Part shown: positions 17,826 through 27,432 of the stretch, piece after piece
Numbering within the stretch: the stretch's first letter is position 1
Layout of the letters: every line of letters starts with the position of its first letter
Assembly: GCA_009700115.1 (NCBI GenBank)
Contig: WLMU01000013.1
Span: 1 to 33,016, forward strand
Direction of reading: 5' to 3'
Source of the DNA: Actinomycetota bacterium
GTDB lineage: Bacteria > Actinomycetota > Acidimicrobiia > Acidimicrobiales > Acidimicrobilacustridaceae
DNA length: 33,016 bases
Position numbers and translations under genes: made by a program
Notes under the pieces: generated by a model
What the model was told of the DNA's origin: nothing
Seen by the model: the letters and a program-made list of their open reading frames with translations, nothing else
The model's database searches: none

Positions 17826-19838
17826 TTAGCGACGAGTCTCGATAACAAGATCGGCGATATCGCTCATGATGTGGCCGAGTTCAAAGTCTTTTGGTGTGTA
17901 GACGCGAGCTACACCAGCTTTGAGCAACGTCAGTCGGTCATCTTCGGGGATAATCCCGCCGACAATGACGGGGCAGGTCACACCTTCGGCACGAAGTCGT
18001 TCCACCACATCGGGGACGAGTTCCAGATGGCTACCCGAAAGAATCGAAAGCCCAACCACGTCGACATCTTCGTCTCGGGCCACTGCTGCGATCTGGGCAG
18101 GGGTGAGACGGATGCCTTGATAGATAACTTCCATGCCGGCGTCGCGTGCTGCGACCGCGATCTGTTCGGCGCCATTCGAATGTCCGTCGAGACCGGGCTT
18201 TCCCACTAACAATCGTGGGGGACCACCAGGCATCGCCTTTACTCGTTCGGCAACTACTCGGAGATCTTCAGGCAATGTGCCGACACCAGCGGCAGCAGAC
18301 ACGCCTGTCGGAGCTCGGTATTCGCCGAAGACGTCGCGCAGTGCGCCTGCCCATTCGCCCGTAGTGCCGCCGGCGAGGGCCAACGCGATAGTCGCGCCCA
18401 TGATGTTTTCATCGGTGTTGGCGACTCGACGAAGTTCAGCAAGTGCCGATTCGACCGCAGCGCTGTCGCGTTCGTCGCGCCACTTCTCGACCTCGGCAAC
18501 TGTCTGGGCTTCAAGTGCTGGATCGACTCGAAGAATGGATTCATCGCCAGCAAGTGGCGACTCGGCCGCCTCGGTGAACCGATTGACGCCAACAACAACT
18601 TGTTGGCCAGTCTCGATGCGGCGGACTCGTTCGGTGTTTGAAGAAACGAGGCGGCCCTTGAGTTCTTCGATAGCGGCGAAGGCGCCACCCATTGCAAGAA
18701 CTTCATCGAGTTCGGCCTGAGCGGCGGTCACGAGCTCATCGGTAAGTCCCTCGATGACGTGTGAACCGTTGAAGATGTCGTCGTATTCAAGTAGATCGGA
18801 TTCAAACGCAAGAACCTGCTGCATACGCAGCGACCACTGCTGATCCCACGGGCGGGGAAGACCGAGGGCCTCGTTCCATGCGGGCAACTGCAATGAGCGC
18901 GCACGAGCATCTTTTGAGAGTGTGACGCCAAGCATTTCGAGAACGATTCGTTGCACATTGTTTTCCGGCTGAGCTTCGGTGAGTCCGAGAGAGTTCACCT
19001 GCACGCCGTATCGGAATCGCCGGGCTTTCGGATCAGTGACGCCGTATCGCTCAAGGCAGATCTGATCCCACATTTTGGTGAAGGCCCGCATTTTGCACAC
19101 TTCTTCGACGAAACGAATGCCCGAGTTCACAAAGAACGAAATCGATGCAACGACGGCAGGCATTCGGTCGGCGGGAACTTGGCCGCTGTCTCGAACGGCA
19201 TCAAGTACGTCGATAGCAGTTGCGAGTGAGAACGCGATTTCCTGAACGGGAGTGGCTCCTGCTTCTTGCAGGTGGTAGCTGCAAACGTTCATTGGGTTCC
19301 AGGCAGGGATGTTTTCTGAACACCAGGCCACCATGTCGACAATCAGGCGACGCGAAGGGATCGGAGGGAAGATGTACGTGCCTCGTGACAAGTACTCCTT
19401 CACGATGTCGTTTTGCGTTGTGCCGCGCAGTTCCGAAGACGCAACACCATTCTCTGACGCGTACGCAACATAAAGAGCGAGCAACCACGCTGCAGTTGCG
19501 TTGATCGTCATCGAGGTATTCATGCCCCCGACGGGAATGCCCTCGAGTAGTTCGCGCATGTGACCGAGTTCGGCCACCGGTACTCCGACCTTTCCGACCT
19601 CGCCGCGTGCACGGGGATCATCCGGGTCGTAGCCCGTTTGAGTCGGGAGATCGAAGGCAATGGAGAGACCGGTTTGGCCCTTGGCCAGATTCGTCCGGTA
19701 CAGCTCATTCGAGGCGCGTGCGGTCGAATGCCCTGAGTAGGTGCGCATCATCCACGGCCGATCAGCTGATCGGATGGAATCTCCGGAGGGGGTCGTACTC
19801 ATTTCCCCATGCTCGCCCACTGAAGGTGGTGTTGTCAC
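17826..19838 (-). CDS. ecm: Ethylmalonyl-CoA mutase (MeaA/Ecm-type, B12-dependent)
   Basis: RPWMMRTYSGHSTARASNELYRTNLAKGQTGLSIAFDLPTQTGYDPDDPRARGEVGKVGVPV and C-terminal B12 domain KPGLDGHSNGAEQIAVAARDAGMEVIYQG; resembles actinobacterial MeaA/Ecm. Alternative ATG at 19802. Confidence 0.88.
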   Translation of the reverse strand: MTTPPSVGEHGEMSTTPSGDSIRSADRPWMMRTYSGHSTARASNELYRTNLAKGQTGLSIAFDLPTQTGYDPDDPRARGEVGKVGVPVAELGHMRELLEGIPVGGMNTSMTINATAAWLLALYVAYASENGVASSELRGTTQNDIVKEYLSRGTYIFPPIPSRRLIVDMVAWCSENIPAWNPMNVCSYHLQEAGATPVQEIAFSLATAIDVLDAVRDSGQVPADRMPAVVASISFFVNSGIRFVEEVCKMRAFTKMWDQICLERYGVTDPKARRFRYGVQVNSLGLTEAQPENNVQRIVLEMLGVTLSKDARARSLQLPAWNEALGLPRPWDQQWSLRMQQVLAFESDLLEYDDIFNGSHVIEGLTDELVTAAQAELDEVLAMGGAFAAIEELKGRLVSSNTERVRRIETGQQVVVGVNRFTEAAESPLAGDESILRVDPALEAQTVAEVEKWRDERDSAAVESALAELRRVANTDENIMGATIALALAGGTTGEWAGALRDVFGEYRAPTGVSAAAGVGTLPEDLRVVAERVKAMPGGPPRLLVGKPGLDGHSNGAEQIAVAARDAGMEVIYQGIRLTPAQIAAVARDEDVDVVGLSILSGSHLELVPDVVERLRAEGVTCPVIVGGIIPEDDRLTLLKAGVARVYTPKDFELGHIMSDIADLVIETRR

Positions 19839-20515
19839 GATGAAACCTCGGAAAGGAAGGGGCGAACGGGAATTGCTAGGGCCTCATGGAGTTTTGAGAG
19901 GTACTCGGTGCGGGGAATGGCGATTGCTCCGAGGGTGGCGAGATGTGGGGTGAGCCACTGGACGTCGAGCAACGCCACGCCGATTCCTTTGAGGTGAGTC
20001 ACCAATGCGACGAGGGCAACCTTCGACGCGTCGGTGCTGCGGTGGAACATCGACTCTCCGGCAAACAGCCCGCCGATATGAACGCCATAGAGCCCGCCAA
20101 CCAGTTCGCCAGTTGCTCGGTCGCGGGTTTCAACCGAGTGGGTCCAGCCAAGGTCATTGAGTCGTGAATACGCCGCGTGAATCTCAGAAGTGATCCACGC
20201 GCCGTCACGGTCGGGGTTGGCGCATGCTGAAACGACGTCGTCGAATGCAGTGTCGATCGTGACCTCGTATCGCTCGATGGATTGACGAAGTGATCGCGAA
20301 ACTCTTAATCCATCTAGCGGGAGAACTCCGCGCGGATCAGGAGACCACCAGCCGACGTTCTCGCTGTGATCGATCGGCATCGGAAAGATTCCTGAGCGGT
20401 AGGCAGCGAGGATCGTTCCGGGCTCGAGGTCAGCGCCAATGCCAATTAATCCGCTCTCATCGGCGCTATCGGGCGCGGGAAATTGCCACTGAGAATGTGG
20501 CGGAGCGATCGGCAT
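19835..20515 (-). CDS. aat: Leucyl/phenylalanyl-tRNA--protein transferase
   Basis: GLIGIGADLEPGTILAAYRSGIFPMP...WWSPDPRGVLPLDGLRVSRSLRQSI...GGLYGVHIGGLFAGESMFHR. Confidence 0.95.
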   Translation of the reverse strand: MPIAPPHSQWQFPAPDSADESGLIGIGADLEPGTILAAYRSGIFPMPIDHSENVGWWSPDPRGVLPLDGLRVSRSLRQSIERYEVTIDTAFDDVVSACANPDRDGAWITSEIHAAYSRLNDLGWTHSVETRDRATGELVGGLYGVHIGGLFAGESMFHRSTDASKVALVALVTHLKGIGVALLDVQWLTPHLATLGAIAIPRTEYLSKLHEALAIPVRPFLSEVSS

Positions 20516-20548
20516 GTCGAATAGTCGGTCATCAGCGATGACAGCGAC

Positions 20549-21409
20549 TCACTTTCGGTAGTCGTAAAAACCAATACCGGACTTCCGGCCCAGATGACCA
20601 GCAGTCACCATGCGACGAAGGCGCGGAGCAGGTGAGAAGTTTGGATCGCGGAATTCGTCGTACAACGCATCGAGAATGGCAACAGAGGTATCGAGACCAA
20701 CGAGGTCGAGCAATTGCAATGGTCCCATAGGGAAGTTGCAGCCGCCCTTCATCGCAGTATCGATATCATCGCGACTGGCGATTCCGTTTTCAAGCAACTT
20801 CACGGCGTTGTTGAGATAGGGAAAGAGCAGCGCGTTCACAATGAAACCGGCTCGATCAGCAACCTCGACGGGGTCTTTGCCGCAAGCCTGAGCGAATGCG
20901 GTCACCTCGGCGATGGTCGCGTCATCAGCGGTCATCGGTCGAACAATTTCAACGAGGCTCATGGCCGGCGCCGGATTGAAGAAGTGAACGCCACATACTT
21001 TGCCCGGTCGGTTTGTGGCCATCGCCATTTCCACAACAGGAAGAGTTGAGGTGTTTGTTGCGATGATGGCGTCGGCTTTCACGATGCCATCGAGTTCGCG
21101 GAAAAGTGCGACCTTCACATCGAGATTTTCGACGACTGACTCAAGAACGAGATCGCAGTCAGCGAGATCGCTGAGATCGGCTGTGGCGGTTACTCGAGCA
21201 GCGATGGCGTCGGCATCGGCCTGTTCGCGGCGACCCTTTTCGACCTGACGGGCGAGTGACTTCTGTAATCCGGCGAGCATCGCGTTCGCACTGTCGATTG
21301 AACGTGAGCGGAGCACCACGGTGTGGCCGGTGCTGGCGGCAACCTCGGCAATACCCGAGCCCATGATTCCCGAGCCAATGATTCCGATTCGTTTGATTGC
21401 CACAGCCAT
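20549..21409 (-). CDS. 3-hydroxybutyryl-CoA dehydrogenase
   Basis: KRIGIIGSGIMGSGIAEVAASTGHTVVLRSRS...VCGVHFFNPAPAMSLVEIV...FIVNALLFPYLNNAVKLLE. Confidence 0.94.
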   Translation of the reverse strand: MAVAIKRIGIIGSGIMGSGIAEVAASTGHTVVLRSRSIDSANAMLAGLQKSLARQVEKGRREQADADAIAARVTATADLSDLADCDLVLESVVENLDVKVALFRELDGIVKADAIIATNTSTLPVVEMAMATNRPGKVCGVHFFNPAPAMSLVEIVRPMTADDATIAEVTAFAQACGKDPVEVADRAGFIVNALLFPYLNNAVKLLENGIASRDDIDTAMKGGCNFPMGPLQLLDLVGLDTSVAILDALYDEFRDPNFSPAPRLRRMVTAGHLGRKSGIGFYDYRK

Positions 21410-21527
21410 TCCTCCGTCGCTTGTCCCGGGCCATCCGGGGAAGCGCTAGACGTTACCGCTGGGTAGGTTTCGTTGCGCAAAGCGCGGGCGGATTGTCCGA
21501 AGGGGGTCCCCTACTAGCGTGATTGCC

Positions 21528-22052
21528 GTGTCAAAGTCCGGAACCGTGATCGTTGAAGGAAACCGCCGGTTCCCCCGGTCGATTGAAACAACGCTTGATC
21601 GCCGTAGGTCCGAAGCGCTGAGTCGAGCCGCTGGGCGAGTGCTCGACCTTTCCGATCCCGATGCTCGCGAGGTGCTGGCATCGGCCATCGATGGCCAGGC
21701 GGCGGCGGAATGGGACTGGGTGATCTCAGTGGCTGAGCTCATCCGATTTCCCGACCTTCCGGCGGCGCTCGGCGCAATTGATCGATTGTTGGCTCCGGGT
21801 GGTCGGCTCTTGGCGGTTGAACCCGTTAATCGACCCGGCACCGTTCGCGTGCTCGCTCTCGCCCCTTGGGGAGCGACGCCGTGGGTCCGTGGCTTTCATG
21901 TTGGACGAGATCTGACCGCAGCGCTGCGAGCGACGACACTGGTCCATGACGACATCGATCGATTCACTTTTCGAACCGCGGTCGCCCCACTTCGGCACTT
22001 TGTGTCACTCGGGGCGCGTCGCGTTGAGATCAAGACGGAGGAAACAAAATGA
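21528..22052 (+). CDS. Degenerate class I SAM-methyltransferase-like protein
   Basis: EWDWVISVAELIRFPDLPAALGAIDRLLAPGGRLLAVEP resembles the C-terminal half of a class I methyltransferase; GTG 21528 preferred because TAGCGT lies 7 nt upstream (ORF track start 21519). Confidence 0.5.
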   Translation: MSKSGTVIVEGNRRFPRSIETTLDRRRSEALSRAAGRVLDLSDPDAREVLASAIDGQAAAEWDWVISVAELIRFPDLPAALGAIDRLLAPGGRLLAVEPVNRPGTVRVLALAPWGATPWVRGFHVGRDLTAALRATTLVHDDIDRFTFRTAVAPLRHFVSLGARRVEIKTEETK

Positions 22053-22726
22053 GTGGACCATTAGCTCTTGTCGGTGGCGGTGAATTTTCTGAAGGTTGCA
22101 CGTTCGACGCGGAACTTCTCGCTGCAGTCGGAGCCACGGAAGTGACACTTCTCGCGACTGGTTGGGCCTATGAAAATCCTCAGAAGTCGGTTGATGCCGC
22201 CCGCTCTTGGTTCGCCAAAGTTGATGTAACGGTTCGTGAAGTGCCCGTGTACACGCGCACCGATGCGTTAGATGCTGACAATGCTGCAGCCGTTGCGAAT
22301 GCGAAGTTTATTTACCTCACTGGTGTTTCTCCGATGCACATCAAATCAGTACTCAAAGGAACCCCGGTGTACGAAGCGCTCATTGGTGCGTGGCGAGGTG
22401 GTGCAGCATTGGTCGGCAGCGGCGCTGGTGCCGATGTGCTTTGCGACCCGATGGTCGACACGCGTGGCGGTGCGTTCACGGTTGGCCTTGGACTTCTGCC
22501 TGGTCTCGCTGTGATCGCCCGCAGTGATGAATGGTCGCCTGACAAAGTTCGGCGCACAATCGATCTTGCATCGACTGGAGTTGTGCTCCTTGAGCTTCCG
22601 ACCAGCACCGCAATCATCGATGACATTGGAAATGGCGGATGGCGCGTGGCCGGTGCCGGCTCTGTGATCGTGCACCGAGACGGAAAACTTTCCGATATCT
22701 CTGCGATACCCGAAGCTGTCTTTTAA
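22049..22726 (+). CDS. Peptidase S51 / cyanophycinase-like (type 1 glutamine amidotransferase-like) protein
   Basis: MSGPLALVGGGEFSEG...AKFIYLTGVSPMHIKSVLKGTPVYEALIGAWRGGAALVGSGAGADVLCDPMVD; family fold with altered nucleophile elbow. Confidence 0.65.
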   Translation: MSGPLALVGGGEFSEGCTFDAELLAAVGATEVTLLATGWAYENPQKSVDAARSWFAKVDVTVREVPVYTRTDALDADNAAAVANAKFIYLTGVSPMHIKSVLKGTPVYEALIGAWRGGAALVGSGAGADVLCDPMVDTRGGAFTVGLGLLPGLAVIARSDEWSPDKVRRTIDLASTGVVLLELPTSTAIIDDIGNGGWRVAGAGSVIVHRDGKLSDISAIPEAVF

Positions 22727-22736
22727 TCGAGCTTCG

Positions 22737-23417
22737 TTAGTTCGCTGCGGTTCCCGGAGTTGCCTCCGCTGACGCCGAGATCAAGTCGACGACAAAGATG
22801 AGCGATTCACCTGGCGGGATATTCCCCTGGCCCGTTGAGCCGTAGCCAAGGTCGGGAGGAATAATGAGCAGTCGGCGTCCGCCAGGCTGCATGCCCAGGA
22901 GACCTTGAGACCAACCTGTGATCACCTGGTTGAGCGGGAACGTCACTGACTTACCCGCGGCCCAAGACGAATCAAAGATCTTGCCGGTAGAACACGACAC
23001 GCCGATGTAGTTGACCGTGACGGAGTCGCCCTTTGCGACGGGAGTTCCTGTTCCAGTCACGAGATCTTTGACCACCAGTGAATCGGGGACAGTTCCAACC
23101 GGCATCGTCACGCCGGGGGCTCCCGCAGGAAGTGTGTCGTTGAAATCAACGCAAGGTTTGCCTGCTGCTGATGGAAGGTTCTCCGAGGGGTCGGTCGTGG
23201 TCGTCGCCAGCGAAGTCGTTGTGGTCGCGGCGGTGGTTGAGGTTGAACTGTTGTCGCTCAACGCAGTGAATAGTCCCGCAACCGCCACCATGATGACGGC
23301 AGCACCAACGATCGTGAAGAGCCGCCGGCGACGTTGGTCGCGACGATCCAGTGATCGTTCAACATTGAGGCGGGCCTTATGTCCGGCCTTTTGGCGTTCA
23401 CGCTTCGCGGTTCCCAT
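22737..23417 (-). CDS. Membrane-anchored FKBP-type peptidyl-prolyl isomerase
   Basis: Basic N-terminus, TM helix, Thr/Ser linker, then GTPVAKGDSVTVNYIGVSCSTGKIFDSSWAAGKSVTFPLNQVITGWSQGLLGMQPGGRRLLIIPPDLGYG. Confidence 0.93.
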   Translation of the reverse strand: MGTAKRERQKAGHKARLNVERSLDRRDQRRRRLFTIVGAAVIMVAVAGLFTALSDNSSTSTTAATTTTSLATTTTDPSENLPSAAGKPCVDFNDTLPAGAPGVTMPVGTVPDSLVVKDLVTGTGTPVAKGDSVTVNYIGVSCSTGKIFDSSWAAGKSVTFPLNQVITGWSQGLLGMQPGGRRLLIIPPDLGYGSTGQGNIPPGESLIFVVDLISASAEATPGTAAN

Positions 23418-23469
23418 CGGGCGGCGACGCTAGCAAGGCTCGGACCATAAGAGCCATCGCGGTCAATTG

Positions 23470-24315
23470 TTAACTCGGGATTGCTCCGCTGCGGACGACG
23501 CTGATCGATTGGATGGTTACCAGCGACGTGGGTTTCCCGGACTGGCTGGCCAATGTGTTGATGGCGGCAATTGTCGTGTCACCACTGAGCATGATGCCCA
23601 ACGGCGTCACTTGTTGATCGTTATCGGGGGCTTGATCGAAGGTGGCAACGACGAGTTGGCCGCCGATGCCGCCGGAAGCTGATGAGCGTGTCATTGCGAG
23701 CGCGCCGGGGGTGAACACGGTTCCCTTCGCAGGGATCTCACCTGGAATGGCAAAGCCGGGTTGGTTGGTGCCGCCCGAGAACGCCATGCCAACAGTGAAT
23801 GATGCGCGCGTGCGAACGTCGGTTACCGGTTGGCCGTCGTAGTAGTGATAGCGAGCGAGGACTACGAAGGTGTTGACGGTTTGCGGAGAAACTCGTGGGT
23901 TGAGTTGCACCGTCATCGGACCTTTCGAGGTCGTGATCGTTGCGGTGTAAAAGTGGTCGGTCTCGATGCACGTCGATGGGGCAGAGGCGAATGATGTTGT
24001 TCGTGCTGATGAACCGTCTTCGGCGGGACACGGCGTCGCTCCGCTGAGCGTGGCGCCAAGCGCTGCGGCCGGCGGCGTGATCCCGTTCGTCGGCAATGTG
24101 GTTGACGTCGGAGCGGTGGTCGTTGTTGCGGGCTTCGATGAGGATGACGAACGCGAGCCCAGGAAGGCGCCGAGTGTCGAGAGCACGACAATGACGGCAA
24201 CTGCACCAGCGGCCACCTGCTTGCGCCGGCGATCCTTGCGTTGGCGAGCTGTCAAAGCGGCTTGCGCCTTTTGGCGGGCTAACTGTTGCTGTCGGCGGTC
24301 CGAGGTGCGAGCCAT
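23470..24315 (-). CDS. Membrane-anchored cyclophilin-type peptidyl-prolyl isomerase
   Basis: Basic N-terminus, TM helix, Thr/Ser linker, then TITTSKGPMTVQLNPRVSPQTVNTFVVLARYHYYDG...GFAIPGEIPAKGTVFTPGALAMTRS. Confidence 0.92.
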   Translation of the reverse strand: MARTSDRRQQQLARQKAQAALTARQRKDRRRKQVAAGAVAVIVVLSTLGAFLGSRSSSSSKPATTTTAPTSTTLPTNGITPPAAALGATLSGATPCPAEDGSSARTTSFASAPSTCIETDHFYTATITTSKGPMTVQLNPRVSPQTVNTFVVLARYHYYDGQPVTDVRTRASFTVGMAFSGGTNQPGFAIPGEIPAKGTVFTPGALAMTRSSASGGIGGQLVVATFDQAPDNDQQVTPLGIMLSGDTTIAAINTLASQSGKPTSLVTIQSISVVRSGAIPS

Positions 24316-24375
24316 GGTTGGAGAACCTACAAGTGATTCGGGATCAGGTCGGGGCGGCCGGTAGCGTTGCATCCC

Positions 24376-25608
24376 GTGGCTCTCCTTGTTCAAAAGTTTG
24401 GTGGTACCTCGGTCGGCGATCCCGAGCGCATGCGCGCTGTCGCTGGCCATGTGGCGCGCACCGTGCGAGAGGGCAATCAGGTCGTGGTCGTGATTTCCGC
24501 CATGGGCAAGGAAACCGACGACCTTTTGCGAATCGCCGCCGAGGTTTCCAGTACTCGCCCAGGTCGCGAGATGGACATGCTCGTCACGGCAGGCGAACGC
24601 AAGGCAATGGCGTTGTTGTGTATGGCTATCGCGGACACTGGTATTGAGGCCGAATCGTTTACTGGCTCACAAGCCGGATTCCTCACAGACTCCACACACC
24701 GCAACGCAAAGATCGTCGACGTAAAGCCTGCGCGTGTTGTCGAAGCGTTGGCCGCTGGTCGCGTTGCTGTTGTTGGTGGAGCGCAGGGCGTTTCGCCCGA
24801 ATTCAATGTCACGTTCCTCGGTCGCGGTGGTTCAGATACCACTGCGGTTGCGCTTGCTCACGCGCTTGGCGCCGATTCATGTGAGCTCTATACCGATGTC
24901 ACCGGCGTGTTCACCACCGATCCGCGAATCGTGGCGAACGCTCGCAAGATGGAAAAAATCAGTTTCGATGAACTACTCGAAATGACGGCAAACGGTTGTC
25001 CCAAGCCAGCGATGCGCTCCGTTGAGTTCGCCCGTACCCACGGTGTCGATCTTCATGTGCGTTCAGCGTTTACGTGGGAACTCGGAACGATCGTCACCCA
25101 GGAGGACGAAACCATGGAACAAGCAATTGTTTCGGCAGTTGTGCACGATGCCGATGAAGCGAAAGTCACAGTCGGTGGTGCCGCTGATCGTCCTGGCATC
25201 GCCGCCCTGATGTTTCGCGCGCTTGCCGATGCAAACATCAACGTCGATCTGATCGTGCAGAACACGTCAGACCGCGGAGTCACCGATATTTCCTTCACAG
25301 TCCCACACAGTGAACTCGACGCCGCAATTGCGATCTGCGAAGAGCACACGGCCGATATTGGCGCAACTCACGTGACCGGCGACCCTGCCATTGCGCGAGT
25401 CAGTGTTGTTGGCGCGGGCATGAAGTCGCACCCGGGTGTTGCCGCAACGGTGTTTGAAACGCTGGCCGCGAACAACATCAATATCGAGATGATCGCCACG
25501 TCGGCGATCCGTGTGAGCTGTGTTGTTGCGGAAGCCGATATCGAGCGAGCGGTGATTTCCCTGCACGATGCCTTCGGTCTGGCCGATGGTCCCGTCTACG
25601 TCGATTGA
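24376..25608 (+). CDS. lysC: Aspartate kinase
   Basis: VALLVQKFGGTSVGDPERM...GRGGSDTTAVALAHALGADSCELYTDVTGVFTTDPR, C-terminal ACT domains; GTG start with TAGCGT 8 nt upstream. Confidence 0.96.
   Translation: MALLVQKFGGTSVGDPERMRAVAGHVARTVREGNQVVVVISAMGKETDDLLRIAAEVSSTRPGREMDMLVTAGERKAMALLCMAIADTGIEAESFTGSQAGFLTDSTHRNAKIVDVKPARVVEALAAGRVAVVGGAQGVSPEFNVTFLGRGGSDTTAVALAHALGADSCELYTDVTGVFTTDPRIVANARKMEKISFDELLEMTANGCPKPAMRSVEFARTHGVDLHVRSAFTWELGTIVTQEDETMEQAIVSAVVHDADEAKVTVGGAADRPGIAALMFRALADANINVDLIVQNTSDRGVTDISFTVPHSELDAAIAICEEHTADIGATHVTGDPAIARVSVVGAGMKSHPGVAATVFETLAANNINIEMIATSAIRVSCVVAEADIERAVISLHDAFGLADGPVYVD
25114..25608 (+). CDS. Candidate in-frame internal ORF: aspartate kinase beta (regulatory) subunit
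   Basis: AGGAGG-acgaaacc-ATG inside lysC; MEQAIVSAVVHDADEAKVTVGGAADRPGIAALMFRALADANINVDLIVQNTSD parallels the Corynebacterium lysC beta start. Confidence 0.55.
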   Translation: MEQAIVSAVVHDADEAKVTVGGAADRPGIAALMFRALADANINVDLIVQNTSDRGVTDISFTVPHSELDAAIAICEEHTADIGATHVTGDPAIARVSVVGAGMKSHPGVAATVFETLAANNINIEMIATSAIRVSCVVAEADIERAVISLHDAFGLADGPVYVD

Positions 25609-25649
25609 CCGTCTGTAGTGCTGGTTCGGGGCTCGATTCTGGGCTCTGA

Positions 25650-26735
<1,086 letters not shown>

Positions 26736-26767
26736 GTGCTGGGCCGATTGCACTGATCATTGAAACG

Positions 26768-26800
26768 AAAAGGACCCCAACCGATGGTTGGGGTCCTTTT
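26768..26800. terminator. Bidirectional intrinsic terminator between asd and tRNA-Pro
   Basis: AAAAGGACCCCAACC-GAT-GGTTGGGGTCCTTTT, perfect 15-bp arms. Confidence 0.93.
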
Positions 26801-26805
26801 ACATG

Positions 26806-26882
<77 letters not shown>

Positions 26883-26933
26883 TAAGGAGTGGTCACCCTA
26901 TCGGACGGCCTCGGTTGCAATGAAAGCCGGATC

Positions 26934-27365
26934 TCAGCCTTGAAAGGCCAGACCAGCGGCATCGCCCGACGCGAGATTGATCGGGTCGGCGTAGGACTCG
27001 CCGGCCAGAAGTGCATCGGCGGCCTTGCGTAAACGCAGTGAATCAAGTGGCTTGACGAGGTAACCGTCGGCGTCGCAACGCTGCACCTGGAAAACATCGT
27101 GAGCCCGATCAAGCAGCATGAGGACGGCGGTGATCGGGATGGCGTCCATCCCTTCGGCATTTCGAATGGCCATGCATGTGGCGATTCCGCCCATGTTCCC
27201 GATCTGTTCATCGATGATGACGAGATCGGGGCTCAACTGGGTGATCGCCTCGAGCACATCGATGCCTGCTCGCACTCGGTAAACGTTCGTCGACGCGTCG
27301 GCGAGGGAGGCATCGACCTCTTCGAGAATCCAGTCGGCATCGGTGGCGAGAAGGATGGTGGGCAC
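26934..27365 (-). CDS. Standalone response-regulator receiver-domain protein
   Basis: [21 protein letters not shown]...[26 protein letters not shown]...[27 protein letters not shown] start supported by TACTGT 7 nt upstream. Confidence 0.8.
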   Translation of the reverse strand: MPTILLATDADWILEEVDASLADASTNVYRVRAGIDVLEAITQLSPDLVIIDEQIGNMGGIATCMAIRNAEGMDAIPITAVLMLLDRAHDVFQVQRCDADGYLVKPLDSLRLRKAADALLAGESYADPINLASGDAAGLAFQG

Positions 27366-27432
27366 GGCGCAGACAGTACCGGCTGGCACCGGCCCCGCCC
27401 AACCATCGCGGCCCGTTGTTCCCCGGGCGTTG

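Noticed and set aside
19802-19900. Cobalamin riboswitch upstream of the B12-dependent mutase
   Set aside because: The start overlaps aat, so there is no 5' UTR to hold one.
24200-24376. Lysine riboswitch upstream of lysC
   Set aside because: lysC appears leaderless and the upstream region is coding for cyclophilin; no space for an aptamer.
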